Of a stretch of 50,784 nucleotides of DNA, positions 38,154 to 49,000 are shown piece after piece. This DNA comes from Candidatus Omnitrophota bacterium (GTDB lineage Bacteria; Omnitrophota; Omnitrophia; Omnitrophales; Aquincolibacteriaceae). The position numbers were made by a program, and so were the translations under genes. The DNA lies in contig VFQY01000008.1 in NCBI GenBank assembly GCA_018883425.1, positions 1 through 50,784 of the forward strand, in the 5' to 3' direction. Positions within the stretch are counted from its first letter, which is position 1. Every line of letters begins with the position of its first letter. The notes below the pieces were generated by a model. That model worked only from the letters and a program-made list of their open reading frames with translations. It was not told where the DNA came from and did not search any database.

Positions 38154-39377
38154 TTAAAGACCTCTTTCGGCCTTTCTGCCGGGATAGAGCCGGGTAATGC
38201 CCGCGTTGGGATAATAGAAATCCAGAATCTGCCGATGGCTGTAGCCGAGCTCGGCCAGCTTTTTCGCACCGTACTGGCAGAACCCCACGCCGTGGCCCCA
38301 CCCCTTGCCCCGGAAGCGGTAGCCCCCGTCGGTTTTCTGGATCTCCGTGATCAGCGTGCTTTTAAAATGAGAGGGCCCCAGGAACATGCGGAGTCCGTTG
38401 GAAGAAATCTTTTTTTCTCCCCGAGCCGTATCGATCCCAAAACTCAGCACCCGGCCGCTTGCATCACGCCCCTGCGCCGACAAGCCCTTGACCCCGACAG
38501 CATTAAATCCGTTTTTCTTGAGCCTGGCCTCGATCTGTTTTAGGGTAAAAACTCCGTCCCATCGGTAATGTCGAGACCCTTTACAGAAATCGCACTTCAC
38601 GCCCATCAAGCAAGGGTGCTTTTCAAGGGTCCATACCTGATCAGCTCTTGTGGTAGCGCCGCCGCAGGTCGAGTGAAAATAGGCCGGGAAAATCTTCTTC
38701 TGATACGTCAGCACCTGACCGGCCGTGTCGTCAACAGCCGCATCCGTCCTAGGGTCATGCGTGCCCAAACCTCCGTAGACCTGACTGGAAACATCCGCCG
38801 CAACGTCATAAGGGAGCCCCTCTTTTTCGAGAATGTTGAAAAGCGCATAGGTCCTGGAGACGATGGCATGGGCCCGCAGCGACTCCATCGGCCAAGAGGG
38901 GCTGGCCTCAACCGGAAGAACGCCTTTGAGATATTCCTCCATCGACAGTTCGCTGACTGCCTTCAGGAGTCCTTGATCGTTCTTCAGGATGTCGAGGACA
39001 TGGTAATACTTTCTTCTGCCGACCACGATCTCGCCCTCCTGAATCGAAAGCCGCAGACTCCGCGTTTTGAAAGTCTGGCGGCCGAAGCGAATTCCTTCAG
39101 GCGCAGGCGTCACCCGGGTCGAAACAATCCGGTCGCCTCGGAAGAGCAGCTGGTCATTCTGATCTAAAAGTTCATAGGGAGAATTTGTTCCCACCTCAAG
39201 AGACGGACTGGGTTTCTGCACCATCACCCGGATGAGCTCGTATTTTTCGGGTTCGGCAGGAAGCTCTATCTGGGATTTTTTAATTTCATTTTTTTTGGGA
39301 GACGGAACCTGGGCGGCCGTCAGGGGCTGAGCCGCCAGCATCAAGCAGAAAAGGAGAGAAGAAACTCGGAAATTCAT
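38154..39377 (-). CDS. SpoIID/LytB-domain protein
   Basis: EEYLKGVLPVEASPSWPMESLRAHAIVSRTYAL, STCGGATTRADQVW, GKGWGHGVGFCQYGAKKLAELGYSHRQILDFYYPNAGI; signal peptide. Confidence 0.92.
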   Translation of the reverse strand: MNFRVSSLLFCLMLAAQPLTAAQVPSPKKNEIKKSQIELPAEPEKYELIRVMVQKPSPSLEVGTNSPYELLDQNDQLLFRGDRIVSTRVTPAPEGIRFGRQTFKTRSLRLSIQEGEIVVGRRKYYHVLDILKNDQGLLKAVSELSMEEYLKGVLPVEASPSWPMESLRAHAIVSRTYALFNILEKEGLPYDVAADVSSQVYGGLGTHDPRTDAAVDDTAGQVLTYQKKIFPAYFHSTCGGATTRADQVWTLEKHPCLMGVKCDFCKGSRHYRWDGVFTLKQIEARLKKNGFNAVGVKGLSAQGRDASGRVLSFGIDTARGEKKISSNGLRMFLGPSHFKSTLITEIQKTDGGYRFRGKGWGHGVGFCQYGAKKLAELGYSHRQILDFYYPNAGITRLYPGRKAERGL

Positions 39378-39423
39378 GACGCATTGTAACAGCGTCCCGC
39401 ACGGAACCGCAAGCGGACGGTTT

Positions 39424-40008
39424 TTAATCGAGACGTCCGATCAGGACACCGTCATGATTTCGAAGGACCGTGCGGGTATCCGCGATCGAGCAATCCAGGA
39501 TGGGATAGGCGCAAAGCAGAATACAGGGTATAGAGCGAAGCGCGTGAGGAATTTTCTCTTCGTAGGCGTGAAGCTCTGCCCATTGTTCGTGAGGAATAGC
39601 CGCCGCGTCACCCGCGCCCCGCAGGCGCTCACAACCCAACCGATGGATTCCTGACGCAGCTTCGGCGGCGAGCCGGAGGGCTTGATCCTCATCAAAACGT
39701 CCATCGCGCAAGTACCATTTTTCCGCAGAGAGAAGCTGCATGCGGCCGCTCGCCGCATAGTTCTCAAACCCAGGAATGTTTTCGAGAAGATGCTGGCGGA
39801 CGCGGGAGATACCCATTTTTTCAGAGATGAGCCAGATGCAGGCGTCGCCTTTTTCCAAGCCCGAAGAGAAAAAATCTGTCAGGATGTTTAAATAATCTTT
39901 CGGGCTCTTATAGAACTGGTACAGATGACGTCCCGTTTCGACACCATGCAAAAAGTCAAAGTCGGCTTTTTTCAAATTCGCCCTCCCGCGAGCAATCACC
40001 ATAACCAT
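39424..40008 (-). CDS. MEDS (DcmR-type sensory) domain protein
   Basis: HLYQFYKSPKDYLNILTDFFSSGLEKGDACIWLISE...; 194 aa covering only the sensory domain. Confidence 0.8.
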   Translation of the reverse strand: MVMVIARGRANLKKADFDFLHGVETGRHLYQFYKSPKDYLNILTDFFSSGLEKGDACIWLISEKMGISRVRQHLLENIPGFENYAASGRMQLLSAEKWYLRDGRFDEDQALRLAAEAASGIHRLGCERLRGAGDAAAIPHEQWAELHAYEEKIPHALRSIPCILLCAYPILDCSIADTRTVLRNHDGVLIGRLD

Positions 40009-40073
40009 GAAGACTTTTGAATCAGCGACTCTTTTAGTCTAACACGCTTTGTGTGACGGAACCAACAACGGAA

Positions 40074-40109
40074 TCAAAAAAAACCCCCGGGCTTTTAGGC
40101 CCGGGGGTT
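40074..40109 (-). terminator. Rho-independent terminator of the peptidoglycan-binding lipoprotein gene
   Basis: Perfect 11-bp stem AACCCCCGGGC (40082-40092)/GCCCGGGGGTT (40099-40109), 6-nt loop, followed on the minus strand by a T run. Confidence 0.9.
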
Positions 40110-40131
40110 ATATTCTAACCTTCCGATTTTC

Positions 40132-40626
40132 TTAAGCGCCAGCCGTGAACGACTTGAGCTTGCTCCACGTCTTGCGTCCGACCACGCCGTCCGCAGAAAG
40201 ACCATTATCCCGCTGGAAAGCTTCGATCGCCTTGCGTGTTCCCGGGCCGATCTTTCCGTCCACAGCACCCTGATAGTAACCTGCATTCTTGAGTGCCTTC
40301 TGAATGCTGGCTGAGGGAAGCTCGAAGCCCGAAGGCGTGCGGTAGATGCCGCGGATCACGGATTCTTCTTCGCGAAGAGAGCCGATACGCGCACTGGATT
40401 GGGAAAGCTGGCTGTTCAATTCAGAGCGGCGGTTTTCTTCTTCCTGAAGCGCCGTGCGGGTGGACTGCAGGGCGTCATCAAGGCGGATGACCTCATCCGT
40501 CAGAACTCCAACCTGCGCCTGGAGGGCGTTGATCTGCTTGGTCGTGCCTTTCTTCGACGCGCAGCCTGTAAGGGTCATCATGACCAGGACGAGACCCATG
40601 AAACTCATCATCACGCTTCTTGCCAT
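40132..40626 (-). CDS. Lipoprotein with coiled coil and PG_binding_1 domain
   Basis: LTGCASKKG lipobox; heptad-rich middle; IQKALKNAGYYQGAVDGKIGPGTRKAIEAFQRDNGLSADGVVGRKTWSKL. Confidence 0.88.
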   Translation of the reverse strand: MARSVMMSFMGLVLVMMTLTGCASKKGTTKQINALQAQVGVLTDEVIRLDDALQSTRTALQEEENRRSELNSQLSQSSARIGSLREEESVIRGIYRTPSGFELPSASIQKALKNAGYYQGAVDGKIGPGTRKAIEAFQRDNGLSADGVVGRKTWSKLKSFTAGA

Positions 40627-40698
40627 TGTTATTCTCCTTGATTTTACTCTTTGGTGTCAGGTTGAAGAGATTGTCTCGGGATCAGTGCGAGTGGGCGG

Positions 40699-40727
40699 AG
40701 TTTAACAAAAGACAGCTTTAAAATCAA
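40699..40727 (-). promoter_or_regulatory. Candidate promoter of the peptidoglycan-binding lipoprotein gene
   Basis: Minus strand TTGATT, 17-bp spacer, TAAACT. Confidence 0.4.
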
Positions 40728-40765
40728 CCCCTTCGCGGTTAAAAAATGAAGGTCTGACAAGCTTT

Positions 40766-41590
40766 TCAAGCCGGCTTGACGGCAAAAACGAGAAACTCGG
40801 TGTGGGAGACCATCCTCTGCACAGGCCTGGTTTTTCCCTCGCGTGCAAGAATTTCGCGTTCCAGAAGCTCGAGACTTTCGACCAGTAGAAAACCCTCACG
40901 CCGCAGAGCCTCCGCCATACGCTCGATCTGATTGAATGTCGGGTTGAGGCTCACCAGTCTTCCGCTTCCTTTCAGCGCCTTCTTCACCACGGCAACTTCC
41001 TCCCAGGGCGTGGGAATATCCAAGATGACCGCGTCAAAACCTTCTTCAGGAAGCGGCTCTCCGGAAACCCTCTGAGAAAAGACCACATAAGGCCCGAGAC
41101 CCGCACGGGTCACGTTTTTATGCGCATTCTGCGGAAGATCCAGCCTGCGGTCAAAGGTCCAGACACAGCCGTGAGGCCGGACGGCGCTCGCCAAAGCCGT
41201 CGTCAGAGATCCTGAACCTGTTCCGATCTCGAGGACTTTCGACCCGGGGCCGATACCCGCTTTCATCATCAAAAAAGCCGCATCCTTGGGGTAGATGATG
41301 CCGCTCTCCCGGGAAGCCTTCATCATCAGGTCTTCGACGGTCGGTTTGAGAAGGTACCCCTCCGCGTGTTCGCAAATAATTTTAGTTCCGAATTCCTTGC
41401 CGAGCCATTCATCCACCGCGAGGGGTTTACCGCAGTGAATACCCACTTTTCTTCCCGGAATGACCTCGACCAAATAACTGACCTTCTCGAACCAAAGCAG
41501 AACGAGATCCCGTTCGCAAATCAGGGCGTTTCTTCCCGACCCTGCCCGGCCCGCAGCCGCATCCATCAGTCCTCGATCAACAGATTCCAT
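40766..41590 (-). CDS. trmI: tRNA (adenine-58-N1)-methyltransferase TrmI family
   Basis: PKDAAFLMMKAGIGPGSKVLEIGTGSGSLTTALA, DAVILDIPTPWEEV. Confidence 0.88.
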   Translation of the reverse strand: MESVDRGLMDAAAGRAGSGRNALICERDLVLLWFEKVSYLVEVIPGRKVGIHCGKPLAVDEWLGKEFGTKIICEHAEGYLLKPTVEDLMMKASRESGIIYPKDAAFLMMKAGIGPGSKVLEIGTGSGSLTTALASAVRPHGCVWTFDRRLDLPQNAHKNVTRAGLGPYVVFSQRVSGEPLPEEGFDAVILDIPTPWEEVAVVKKALKGSGRLVSLNPTFNQIERMAEALRREGFLLVESLELLEREILAREGKTRPVQRMVSHTEFLVFAVKPA

Positions 41591-41605
41591 TTCAGACTTT
41601 CCTTT

Positions 41606-42256
41606 CTACCACGATTGTTTGAGGGCGAGCTGCAAAAGTTCTTCGAAATTGTCAACCAGCCACTTCGGGGACAGGGATTCTAACTTATCCCGGGAAACAA
41701 ATCCATGAGCGATCAGGACAGCATCGATTCCGGCCGAGCAGGCTGTCTGAAAGTCCACCTCGCTATCGCCGACAAAAAGCGCCTCCTCCGGCAGGATTTT
41801 TTCCTTCTCCAAGACTTCCAGAATCGCGGAAGGATCCGGCTTGGGGGGATGTTTGGAACTGCCGGTGACGATGCCGCAGAGAAAATCAGCAGCGCCCAAA
41901 CTTTCAAGCATCTGTTCCGAAAAGGGGCTTGGCTTATTGGTCACGACCGCCTGCTTCCGGTCCTTAAAGTGATGGAGAACTTTCATAGCTCCGGGGTAAA
42001 GCAGGGTATGATCCATCATGTGTTCACTGTAATAGCGGCGGTAGATCCGCGCGCCGCGTCCGATTTCTTTCTCGTCACGCGTTCCCAGGCAGCTTTGAAT
42101 CAAATCAAAGAGACCTCGGCCCACATAACTGTGAATCGTCTCGGCCGCAAGCAGCGGACGCCCCATCGCGCTCAGCATGTGATTGGCCGAAAGGACGATG
42201 TCTTGCCGGGTGTCCACGAGGGTTCCGTCCAGATCATAGGCTATCAGCTTTTTCAA
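41606..42256 (-). CDS. HAD-superfamily phosphatase, phosphoglycolate phosphatase-like
   Basis: LIAYDLDGTLVDTRQDI, VVTNKPSPFSEQML, LFVGDSEVDFQTACSAGI. TTG at 42256 preferred; the ORF extends to 42316. Confidence 0.88.
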   Translation of the reverse strand: MKKLIAYDLDGTLVDTRQDIVLSANHMLSAMGRPLLAAETIHSYVGRGLFDLIQSCLGTRDEKEIGRGARIYRRYYSEHMMDHTLLYPGAMKVLHHFKDRKQAVVTNKPSPFSEQMLESLGAADFLCGIVTGSSKHPPKPDPSAILEVLEKEKILPEEALFVGDSEVDFQTACSAGIDAVLIAHGFVSRDKLESLSPKWLVDNFEELLQLALKQSW

Positions 42257-42312
42257 GGGATCCCTCTCGAGGTGTCCGGGGAAACTATCCGGCGGGACAG
42301 GGGCCGGGATGT

Positions 42313-42672
42313 TCAAGCACCGATCAGCTTGACCAGCTCTGTCTCCAGGTAAGCAAGACTGAAGGGCTTCAGGATGTAGTGACGGGCTCCGAGCTGCTTT
42401 GATTTTTCAACGCTAACGTCATCATTAAGCGCCGTCAGCATGATGACTTTCGCCGAGGGATTTTTTTTCAGAAGTTTCTCGAGGCATTCAAGACCGTTCA
42501 TTCCCGGCATCATGAGGTCCAGCAGAACAATGTCGGGAGGATTCTTTTCGGCGATTTCAAGCGCTTCCTCGCCGGAAGCTGCCGAGGAAACGTCCAGGCG
42601 TCTCTCCTCAAGAAAATCCTGAAGGAAGAGCCGCACATCATCCTCATCGTCGACGATCAGCACTTTTTTCAC
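42313..42672 (-). CDS. Stand-alone response-regulator receiver (CheY-like)
   Basis: KVLIVDDEDDVRLFL, IVLLDLMMPGMNGLE, KPFSLAYLE; 119 aa; GTG start with AAGGA SD. Confidence 0.93.
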   Translation of the reverse strand: MKKVLIVDDEDDVRLFLQDFLEERRLDVSSAASGEEALEIAEKNPPDIVLLDLMMPGMNGLECLEKLLKKNPSAKVIMLTALNDDVSVEKSKQLGARHYILKPFSLAYLETELVKLIGA

Positions 42673-42735
42673 AGGGTCCTTAGCTCGTTTTACCGGGTGA
42701 ACACTCTGTTTTTTAACACAGACGCCGTGCGCATG

Positions 42736-45700
42736 TCACTTGAAAATTTCCCGCGATGAACAGGCCATCATCTGATCCTGCAGAAGCCCGACCTCGTTTT
42801 CCAAAAGGAACTTGTCCTCGGCACTGAAAAGCGTCCGATGCTCCCAGGCATTCTTGAGAAAATAAAGGATTCCGCTCGCAGGAGCACGGCCCAACAGCTG
42901 AAAAACCGCGTGCGCATAAATACGAATCTGCGTGACATAGCCGCTTTGAGCAAGTTTTTCGGGAGATCCTTCCGCGGTTTTATAGTCCAGCACGTGCCAG
43001 TCGCCGCGGGCATCCTGGAAAAGAACGTCGATCACGCCGTGGATCATCCCGTGTTTCTCACGGAGCACAAAGGGGATTTCGCGGTGAACCCGCTTAGCCT
43101 GGGCGAGACGCTTGAAAACATCGCTGGCCCTAAAAAAATCAAGCAGTCCTCGCCCCTGACTCTGCACCTCCGGTGAAAAAGCCCGAAAAGCCTCTCTCGC
43201 AGCGCGGTCGAGCTCCTCGGCATCAGCCTTGCGGAAGTCTAAAACCTCAAGCGCGCGGTGCATCGCCGTGCCGAAGTCCGCAGGACTGGGCGAATCTTCC
43301 GGCAAGAGCAGCGCGGTTTCCGCGGGTTTTTCCTCCAGATCCTCAGAAAGTCCGACCTCATAGGCCCGCCAATACTCATGAGGGTCTTTGGCATAGGCGG
43401 CATAAGCAGAGACGGGCAAATGAAGCATGCGCTCGGAGCGCTGTTCCAGAGGTTTGATCCTTTCAAGGATTTCGGAGGCCTCGGCATCCATTTGCCGGCG
43501 GATTGACCCTGGGATTCTTTCGCGCAAAACTGCGGCGTCAAAACCCCCGAAAGCTTTCTGTAATTCGAGTTTTTCGGCAAGCGGTTTCTCCGCTTCCGCC
43601 CTCCCGGAACGTACCCCCTCGATCACTTCAAGGCCATCCCACGCCCTGCCGAGCAGGACCTGCATCCAGCTCTGGGCGTGATCCTTGTCTTTTTCTTTCT
43701 TGCCGTTCCGTGCGGGCTCTTTGAAAAACCCGCTCAAAATCAGCCTCTTTTTGGCCCGGGTCATCGCCACATAAAGGAGCCGCTCGCGCTCCTGGCTGTC
43801 CTTGGCTTCAAGACGCGAATCAGCCAAAAGCCAGCCCGCCGGAGATTCGAGTTCGCCTGTGAGAGGGTTGAGAATTTTCATTTCATAGCCGCGCCGAGAC
43901 TCCGACAAAAAAGTTTTGCTCTCCGGAGCATGCTTCTCCCGGCCGATATCGGCGGCAAATACGGTTTCAAACTCAAGTCCCTTGGCGCGGTGAATCGTCA
44001 AAATCCTTACCGCGTCGCCGCCGGACTCGGTTTCTATCTGCGCCTCCGACTCCCGGACTCCTTGAGTTTCCAGACGCCTCACGGACGCCAGGAAAGCTCC
44101 CAGAGGCAGCGGCTCAAAAGCCTCGGATTGGCGCGCAAGACTCATCAGTTTGCGGAGATTGGCATAGCGGCGCGCGCCGCGCGGATCGCTCAGCAAAGTC
44201 AATTCATAAGAGGTTCTCTCCAGAATTCTATCGAAAAGCTCCGTCAGTTTCAGACGGTCTTTAAGCCCCAGCAGTTCTCCGGTGACGCTTTGAAAAAAAC
44301 GGATCTTGGCAGCTTCCTCCGTCCGGAGCCGGCCTGACTCGAGCGCCTTGGACACACCTCCATAAAGAGGACTGGATGACGTTTTTCCAGAGTCTGAGGA
44401 CTTGGCCGACTCGGCGATCCAGAACAAGCTGTCATCGCTGACCTGAAAGAGGGGCGATCTCAAAGCGGCAGCCAGAGGAATGTCCGCCAGAGGATTTTCA
44501 AGAAACGCCAGGTAACTCATCATGTCCTTAATTTCAGGCTGGTGGTAAAAACCGCCGCCGGCCATGACATACGAGGGAATTCCACGGTGTTTGAGGGCCT
44601 GTTCGTAAAGAGCTACATGCGTCATGGATTGGAGCAAAATAGCCATGTGCCCGAAAGGCTGGCCGCTGCCCCGCAGTTCGAGAATCTTCAGAGCCAACTG
44701 ATCGGCTTCACGCATTCTTGCCGAAGCGGCGGATTCTTTATCTCCCTGACGGATCACGAGCAGTTCGGCCTTGCCCGGATCGGGATGATCCCCCGAGGCC
44801 GCGAGAGGTTCAAAAGCTTTTTGGGCATCCTCCCCCCAAAGAGAAGAGAAGAATTGGTTCACAAAATCCAGGATGCGGTACGAGGTTCTGAAATTCTCAT
44901 TGAGAGGGATAAAAACGCCTTCGCCGCCTTCCGCTTTGTGCTCGAGTTCTTTATTCCGGAACAGCTCCGGCTCGGCTCCGCGGAAAGCGTAGATCGACTG
45001 TTTGTAGTCCCCGACAAAAAAAAGATTGCCTCCTGCGGAGAGACAATGAATGAGCTTCATCTGCAACGCATTCGTATCCTGGAATTCGTCGATCAAAATG
45101 TGCTTGAATTTGCGCCGGTAACGGTCAAGAAGCTTGGCGTGAACCGGCGTAGGCCTCGAAAAAAGACGCACGGCACCGATCTCCAGGTCATCAAAATCAA
45201 GCAGTCCGCGCTCCCGTTTTTTGGCTTCGTAAGCCGCCTCAAAAAAGACAGCAAGTTCTTCGAAGCACGCCCGTAAGGGCGCTGCTGCTTCCTCCAGCCG
45301 AAGGGCATACCAATGATCCGATGCCTCCTTGATGCCGCTCCAATAATTCTCGCCTTTCTTGCCTTTCTTTCTGGAGAAACCGCTTCTCCAGGACTTGAAG
45401 TCCTGCGCGGCCTGCCAATTCCAGGACGGCGCGCACGCCCTGATCTTTTCCCAGATTTCGAGCCGCTGGGTTTCACCAAGATGAAGAAGATTTTGAGCGA
45501 TCAGGCGGGCTGCCTCTTCCGACTCCTCGAGGGCGGGGCGAGCGGCCCGCTGGACGAAAAACTCGGACATCTTTAAACCTGCCTGGCGGGCGGCCTCATC
45601 AACGCTGAGAATTCCTGAGCGCAGGCCGGCATCGCCAAAATTACGGAGAAGGTCAAAAAAACGGCTTCCCTGGCGGCAGTGCTCCTCAAAGAGGCTGTCG

Positions 45701-46083
45701 AGAATTTGCTCCTTGAGACTCTCGGATTCCTCAGCCTCAATAACGCGGAAATCCGGATCGATCCCGGCCTCGACCGGGTGCTCGCGGAGTACTCGGGCGG
45801 CAAAAGCATGCAGCGTCGAAATGTAGGCCGACTCGAGACTTCTCCGCTCGCTCTCCATCCCCAGTTCTGAACAGCGGTCCAAAATTCTCTGCTTCATCTC
45901 GTTGGCAGCTTTTTCCGTGAACGTCAGCGCGAGGATTTCCGTGACACTCGCCTCGCCTTGTTCAACGAAGTGCAGGAAGCGCTCGACCAGAACGCGGGTT
46001 TTCCCCGTTCCGGCTCCCGCTGAGACCAGGATATTCTTTCCCTTGGCGCGCACCGCCAACTCCTGAAAACGATTGAGCTTCAT
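42736..46083 (-). CDS. addA: UvrD-type helicase with C-terminal PD-(D/E)XK nuclease, AddA-like
   Basis: VSAGAGTGKTRVLVERF Walker A; LIDEFQDTNALQ; VAMTRAKKRL; HGVIDVLFQDARGDWHVLDYKT nuclease motif. Confidence 0.9.
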   Translation of the reverse strand: MKLNRFQELAVRAKGKNILVSAGAGTGKTRVLVERFLHFVEQGEASVTEILALTFTEKAANEMKQRILDRCSELGMESERRSLESAYISTLHAFAARVLREHPVEAGIDPDFRVIEAEESESLKEQILDSLFEEHCRQGSRFFDLLRNFGDAGLRSGILSVDEAARQAGLKMSEFFVQRAARPALEESEEAARLIAQNLLHLGETQRLEIWEKIRACAPSWNWQAAQDFKSWRSGFSRKKGKKGENYWSGIKEASDHWYALRLEEAAAPLRACFEELAVFFEAAYEAKKRERGLLDFDDLEIGAVRLFSRPTPVHAKLLDRYRRKFKHILIDEFQDTNALQMKLIHCLSAGGNLFFVGDYKQSIYAFRGAEPELFRNKELEHKAEGGEGVFIPLNENFRTSYRILDFVNQFFSSLWGEDAQKAFEPLAASGDHPDPGKAELLVIRQGDKESAASARMREADQLALKILELRGSGQPFGHMAILLQSMTHVALYEQALKHRGIPSYVMAGGGFYHQPEIKDMMSYLAFLENPLADIPLAAALRSPLFQVSDDSLFWIAESAKSSDSGKTSSSPLYGGVSKALESGRLRTEEAAKIRFFQSVTGELLGLKDRLKLTELFDRILERTSYELTLLSDPRGARRYANLRKLMSLARQSEAFEPLPLGAFLASVRRLETQGVRESEAQIETESGGDAVRILTIHRAKGLEFETVFAADIGREKHAPESKTFLSESRRGYEMKILNPLTGELESPAGWLLADSRLEAKDSQERERLLYVAMTRAKKRLILSGFFKEPARNGKKEKDKDHAQSWMQVLLGRAWDGLEVIEGVRSGRAEAEKPLAEKLELQKAFGGFDAAVLRERIPGSIRRQMDAEASEILERIKPLEQRSERMLHLPVSAYAAYAKDPHEYWRAYEVGLSEDLEEKPAETALLLPEDSPSPADFGTAMHRALEVLDFRKADAEELDRAAREAFRAFSPEVQSQGRGLLDFFRASDVFKRLAQAKRVHREIPFVLREKHGMIHGVIDVLFQDARGDWHVLDYKTAEGSPEKLAQSGYVTQIRIYAHAVFQLLGRAPASGILYFLKNAWEHRTLFSAEDKFLLENEVGLLQDQMMACSSREIFK

Positions 46084-49000
46084 AGCGCGCTCCCGGAATC
46101 TTCGCCGGCTTCATTTTTTTTCTCAGGCATGCGGGATTTTCCGTTCTCATCGAAGAAACGCGGCATAGCGGCGGCGTCAGAGGCCTTAATTTCACCTTCG
46201 ATGGTTTCAAGCTTCCATTTCTGAACCCGGCAGACGCTGTCGTAAGCGCAGAAACGCCTGCAGGTCATAAGATCCCGCGGGCGCGGTTCAAAACGCATCG
46301 CTTCGCGCTGCTGCGTGAAGCGCTCAATAAAGGCTTCGGCCCGGTCAAGGACAAACGCATAGCCGTCTTCCTCCAGCGTTTTCTTCCTCGAGAAGAATCC
46401 CTCGGGAAACAGATCTTTTGCGGATTCCCGGTAAAAACCGCTCCTTTTCCCTTCGGTGAGACTGTAGAGTTCCGCTCCCTCGGAGCGGATTTTGAGCACC
46501 CTCTCCAGGACCAGCGAATAGATCGGCAGCTGAAGGAGCGTCCCCGCTTCAAGCGTCTTGTCTGAAAATTTCGCCGTTCTTTTATAATCCAAAACCGTCC
46601 CTCGCCGCCTCCCGCTATCCAAGTCGATCCTGTCGATCTTGCCTCCGATCTCGACAGACTTTCCCCCTCGGACTGCAATAGCGAGCGGCGGAAATTCGCT
46701 GCCCGGAAGACCGAAAGCCAGCTCAAAAAATGCCGGCTTGAGCCAAGAGTCCCGCATCCGGGGGATCTCAAGGTTCAGAAAAAAAGCGAGCGTATCTTTA
46801 AGTTCAGAAATTTCGAGCTCATACTGGTAGCGGCGGAAGCAGAGCAGCGGAAACTCACGAAGCGCTTTTTCGAGAAGCTGATACGCCTCCTGGAGAGCCC
46901 TTTCAGGATGAAGAAAAATCTCGGGGCGGCCCGTCCAGCTTCGCAACGCGTGCTCCAAAACATAATGGAGAATATTTCCGCGGGCTTTGACGTTGCGGTC
47001 CTCCTCGGGGTCCTCCAGGCGGAGAACTCGGCCGGCATAATATTTGAACGAGCATTTGGCGTAATCCTCCAGAGCACTTGAACTGGTGCGCCAGGGACGG
47101 AACGGTTCTTTTTTGCGGATCTCAGGATCTGTCAGCTCATCGCGGACTTCAAAAAAGGCCTTACGGATCTTTTCGCGGGAAACAGGGCTCTCCAGAAGCT
47201 TTGCGGCTGTCTCCAGAAGAAGCGGTGCGGCTTGGCCTGAACTCTTCAGCGGGTCCCAAAATCCGCCCATCAAGGACATTTCCGCTTCCCGCAGATTCAC
47301 GGCTTCATCGAGCTCCGGAAAAGGTCTTGAAAGGCGCTGGCGCGTTTCGGGCAGCGCCTCTTGAAAAAGAGCGCGAACCTCCGCGACATAAAAAGATGCG
47401 AGCGCCGACTTCCCCTCCAGATCCAGCTTGGGATAGCTCAGAAACAACCGCCGGCGGGCGCGCGTCACGGCCATATAAAAAAGATAGCGTTCGAGGGACT
47501 GACTGGGGAGACGCTCTTTAAGACACGCCTCTGTCCCAAGACCGTTGAAGAGTTTCCTCTCCCAGTCCGACAAGAGCGGATCTTCTTTGATCTGAACGGG
47601 GAATTTTTTTTCGAGCAGTCCCGCGGCAAAAACCACTTCATACTCTTTCTGCCTGGCTAGCGAGACATTGTAAACCTGGACGCGGTTGCGGTCATGATCA
47701 TGCAGGGAATAAAGATCCAGCTCGAGGAGCCTGAAGAAACGCTCCGCCAGAGCCTCGATCTCCAGGGCCTCTCCCCTCGCCGAATTCTCAATTTCGTCGA
47801 GCAGGGAAATAAAGCGCCGATGGCTTGCGGCATCGCGCCGCACATGCTCTTGGGAAGTATCCGGCGTTTGAAAGATCCTGAAAGTTCTTTCCGCAGCCTC
47901 GCGCAGAATACCCTTCTGCTCCGCGAAAGAACGCGATGACCGCAACCGGTCTTCGACGGAGGCCAGCAGCGAAAGTTTTCCAAGCCGCTCCTGTTCGAAC
48001 GCTCCGCTCTGCCAATCCTGAAGCCAGCCCTCGCGGCCCTCCAGGATTTTCCGCCGCAGAGCTTCGTTCTCAAGCGCGGAGGCCCACTCCAGGCTGTCCG
48101 AGCTATCTGTCTCGGTCCGCACATAACCCGATTTAAAGAAGGTCATAAGGTCCTGGATCTTCCAGCCTTCGCTGAAGATCCTCAAGAGGGCAGCGACGGG
48201 CCTCATCGCAGGAGCAAAAGACAGCTTTTCACGCTCATGAATTTCAAACGGGATGCCGTAGCGGGGAAACGTCGAACGGATCACGGTTTCATATTCGCCG
48301 ATATTGCGCAGCAGGACCGCAAAATCACTGAAACGCAGGTCCTGGCTCCGCCGGAGCTGTTCGATCTTGCGGGCGATCATCTCGACTTCGCCTTCGACGC
48401 CGACAGCCTCTAAAATCTGCAGATCCTGCGAGGGAATTCCCGGCCGCTTAGCGGGTGCCGGGCTTTCAAAAAGATGCCTTTCGACGACCGACAGCGCCTG
48501 AGGAAATCCGTCGCGCTCCCGGGCGGGAAGGACCTGTTTTTCAAAACCTCGCTGCATCAGGAGAGTTTGAGTTCTCAGGGCCGTTTCAAAAAGTTCGGCG
48601 CGCTCAGGCCGGTCATCCAGGGTCAGCGTGACCGTCACTTCCTCGCTGAGCTCGCAAAGCTCATCAATATAGGCCGCCTGCAATTCCGAAAAATCGAAGA
48701 ATCCGTCGATCCAGAGTTTCCGGATTTTTCGCGGCCTTGGATTTTTTTGATTTTTAATCCGCTCGCGGTAAACCGCCAAGGCATCCTGAGGATCGCGCAG
48801 GCCGCGCCGTTTGAGTTCATTTTCATAATACTCGAACAATCCCGCCAAGGCCTCGTACTTCGAGGCCAAGTCGGGCTCAAGCCTTTTGAGGGCATTCATG
48901 CGCGTTCGAAAAAGCTCTGCAGGCACCAGAGACTCTTTCAGTTCGGTCACAAAACCCAGCAGAAGATTGAGGAACCCCGGTGTATCCTGAACTTCTCTGA

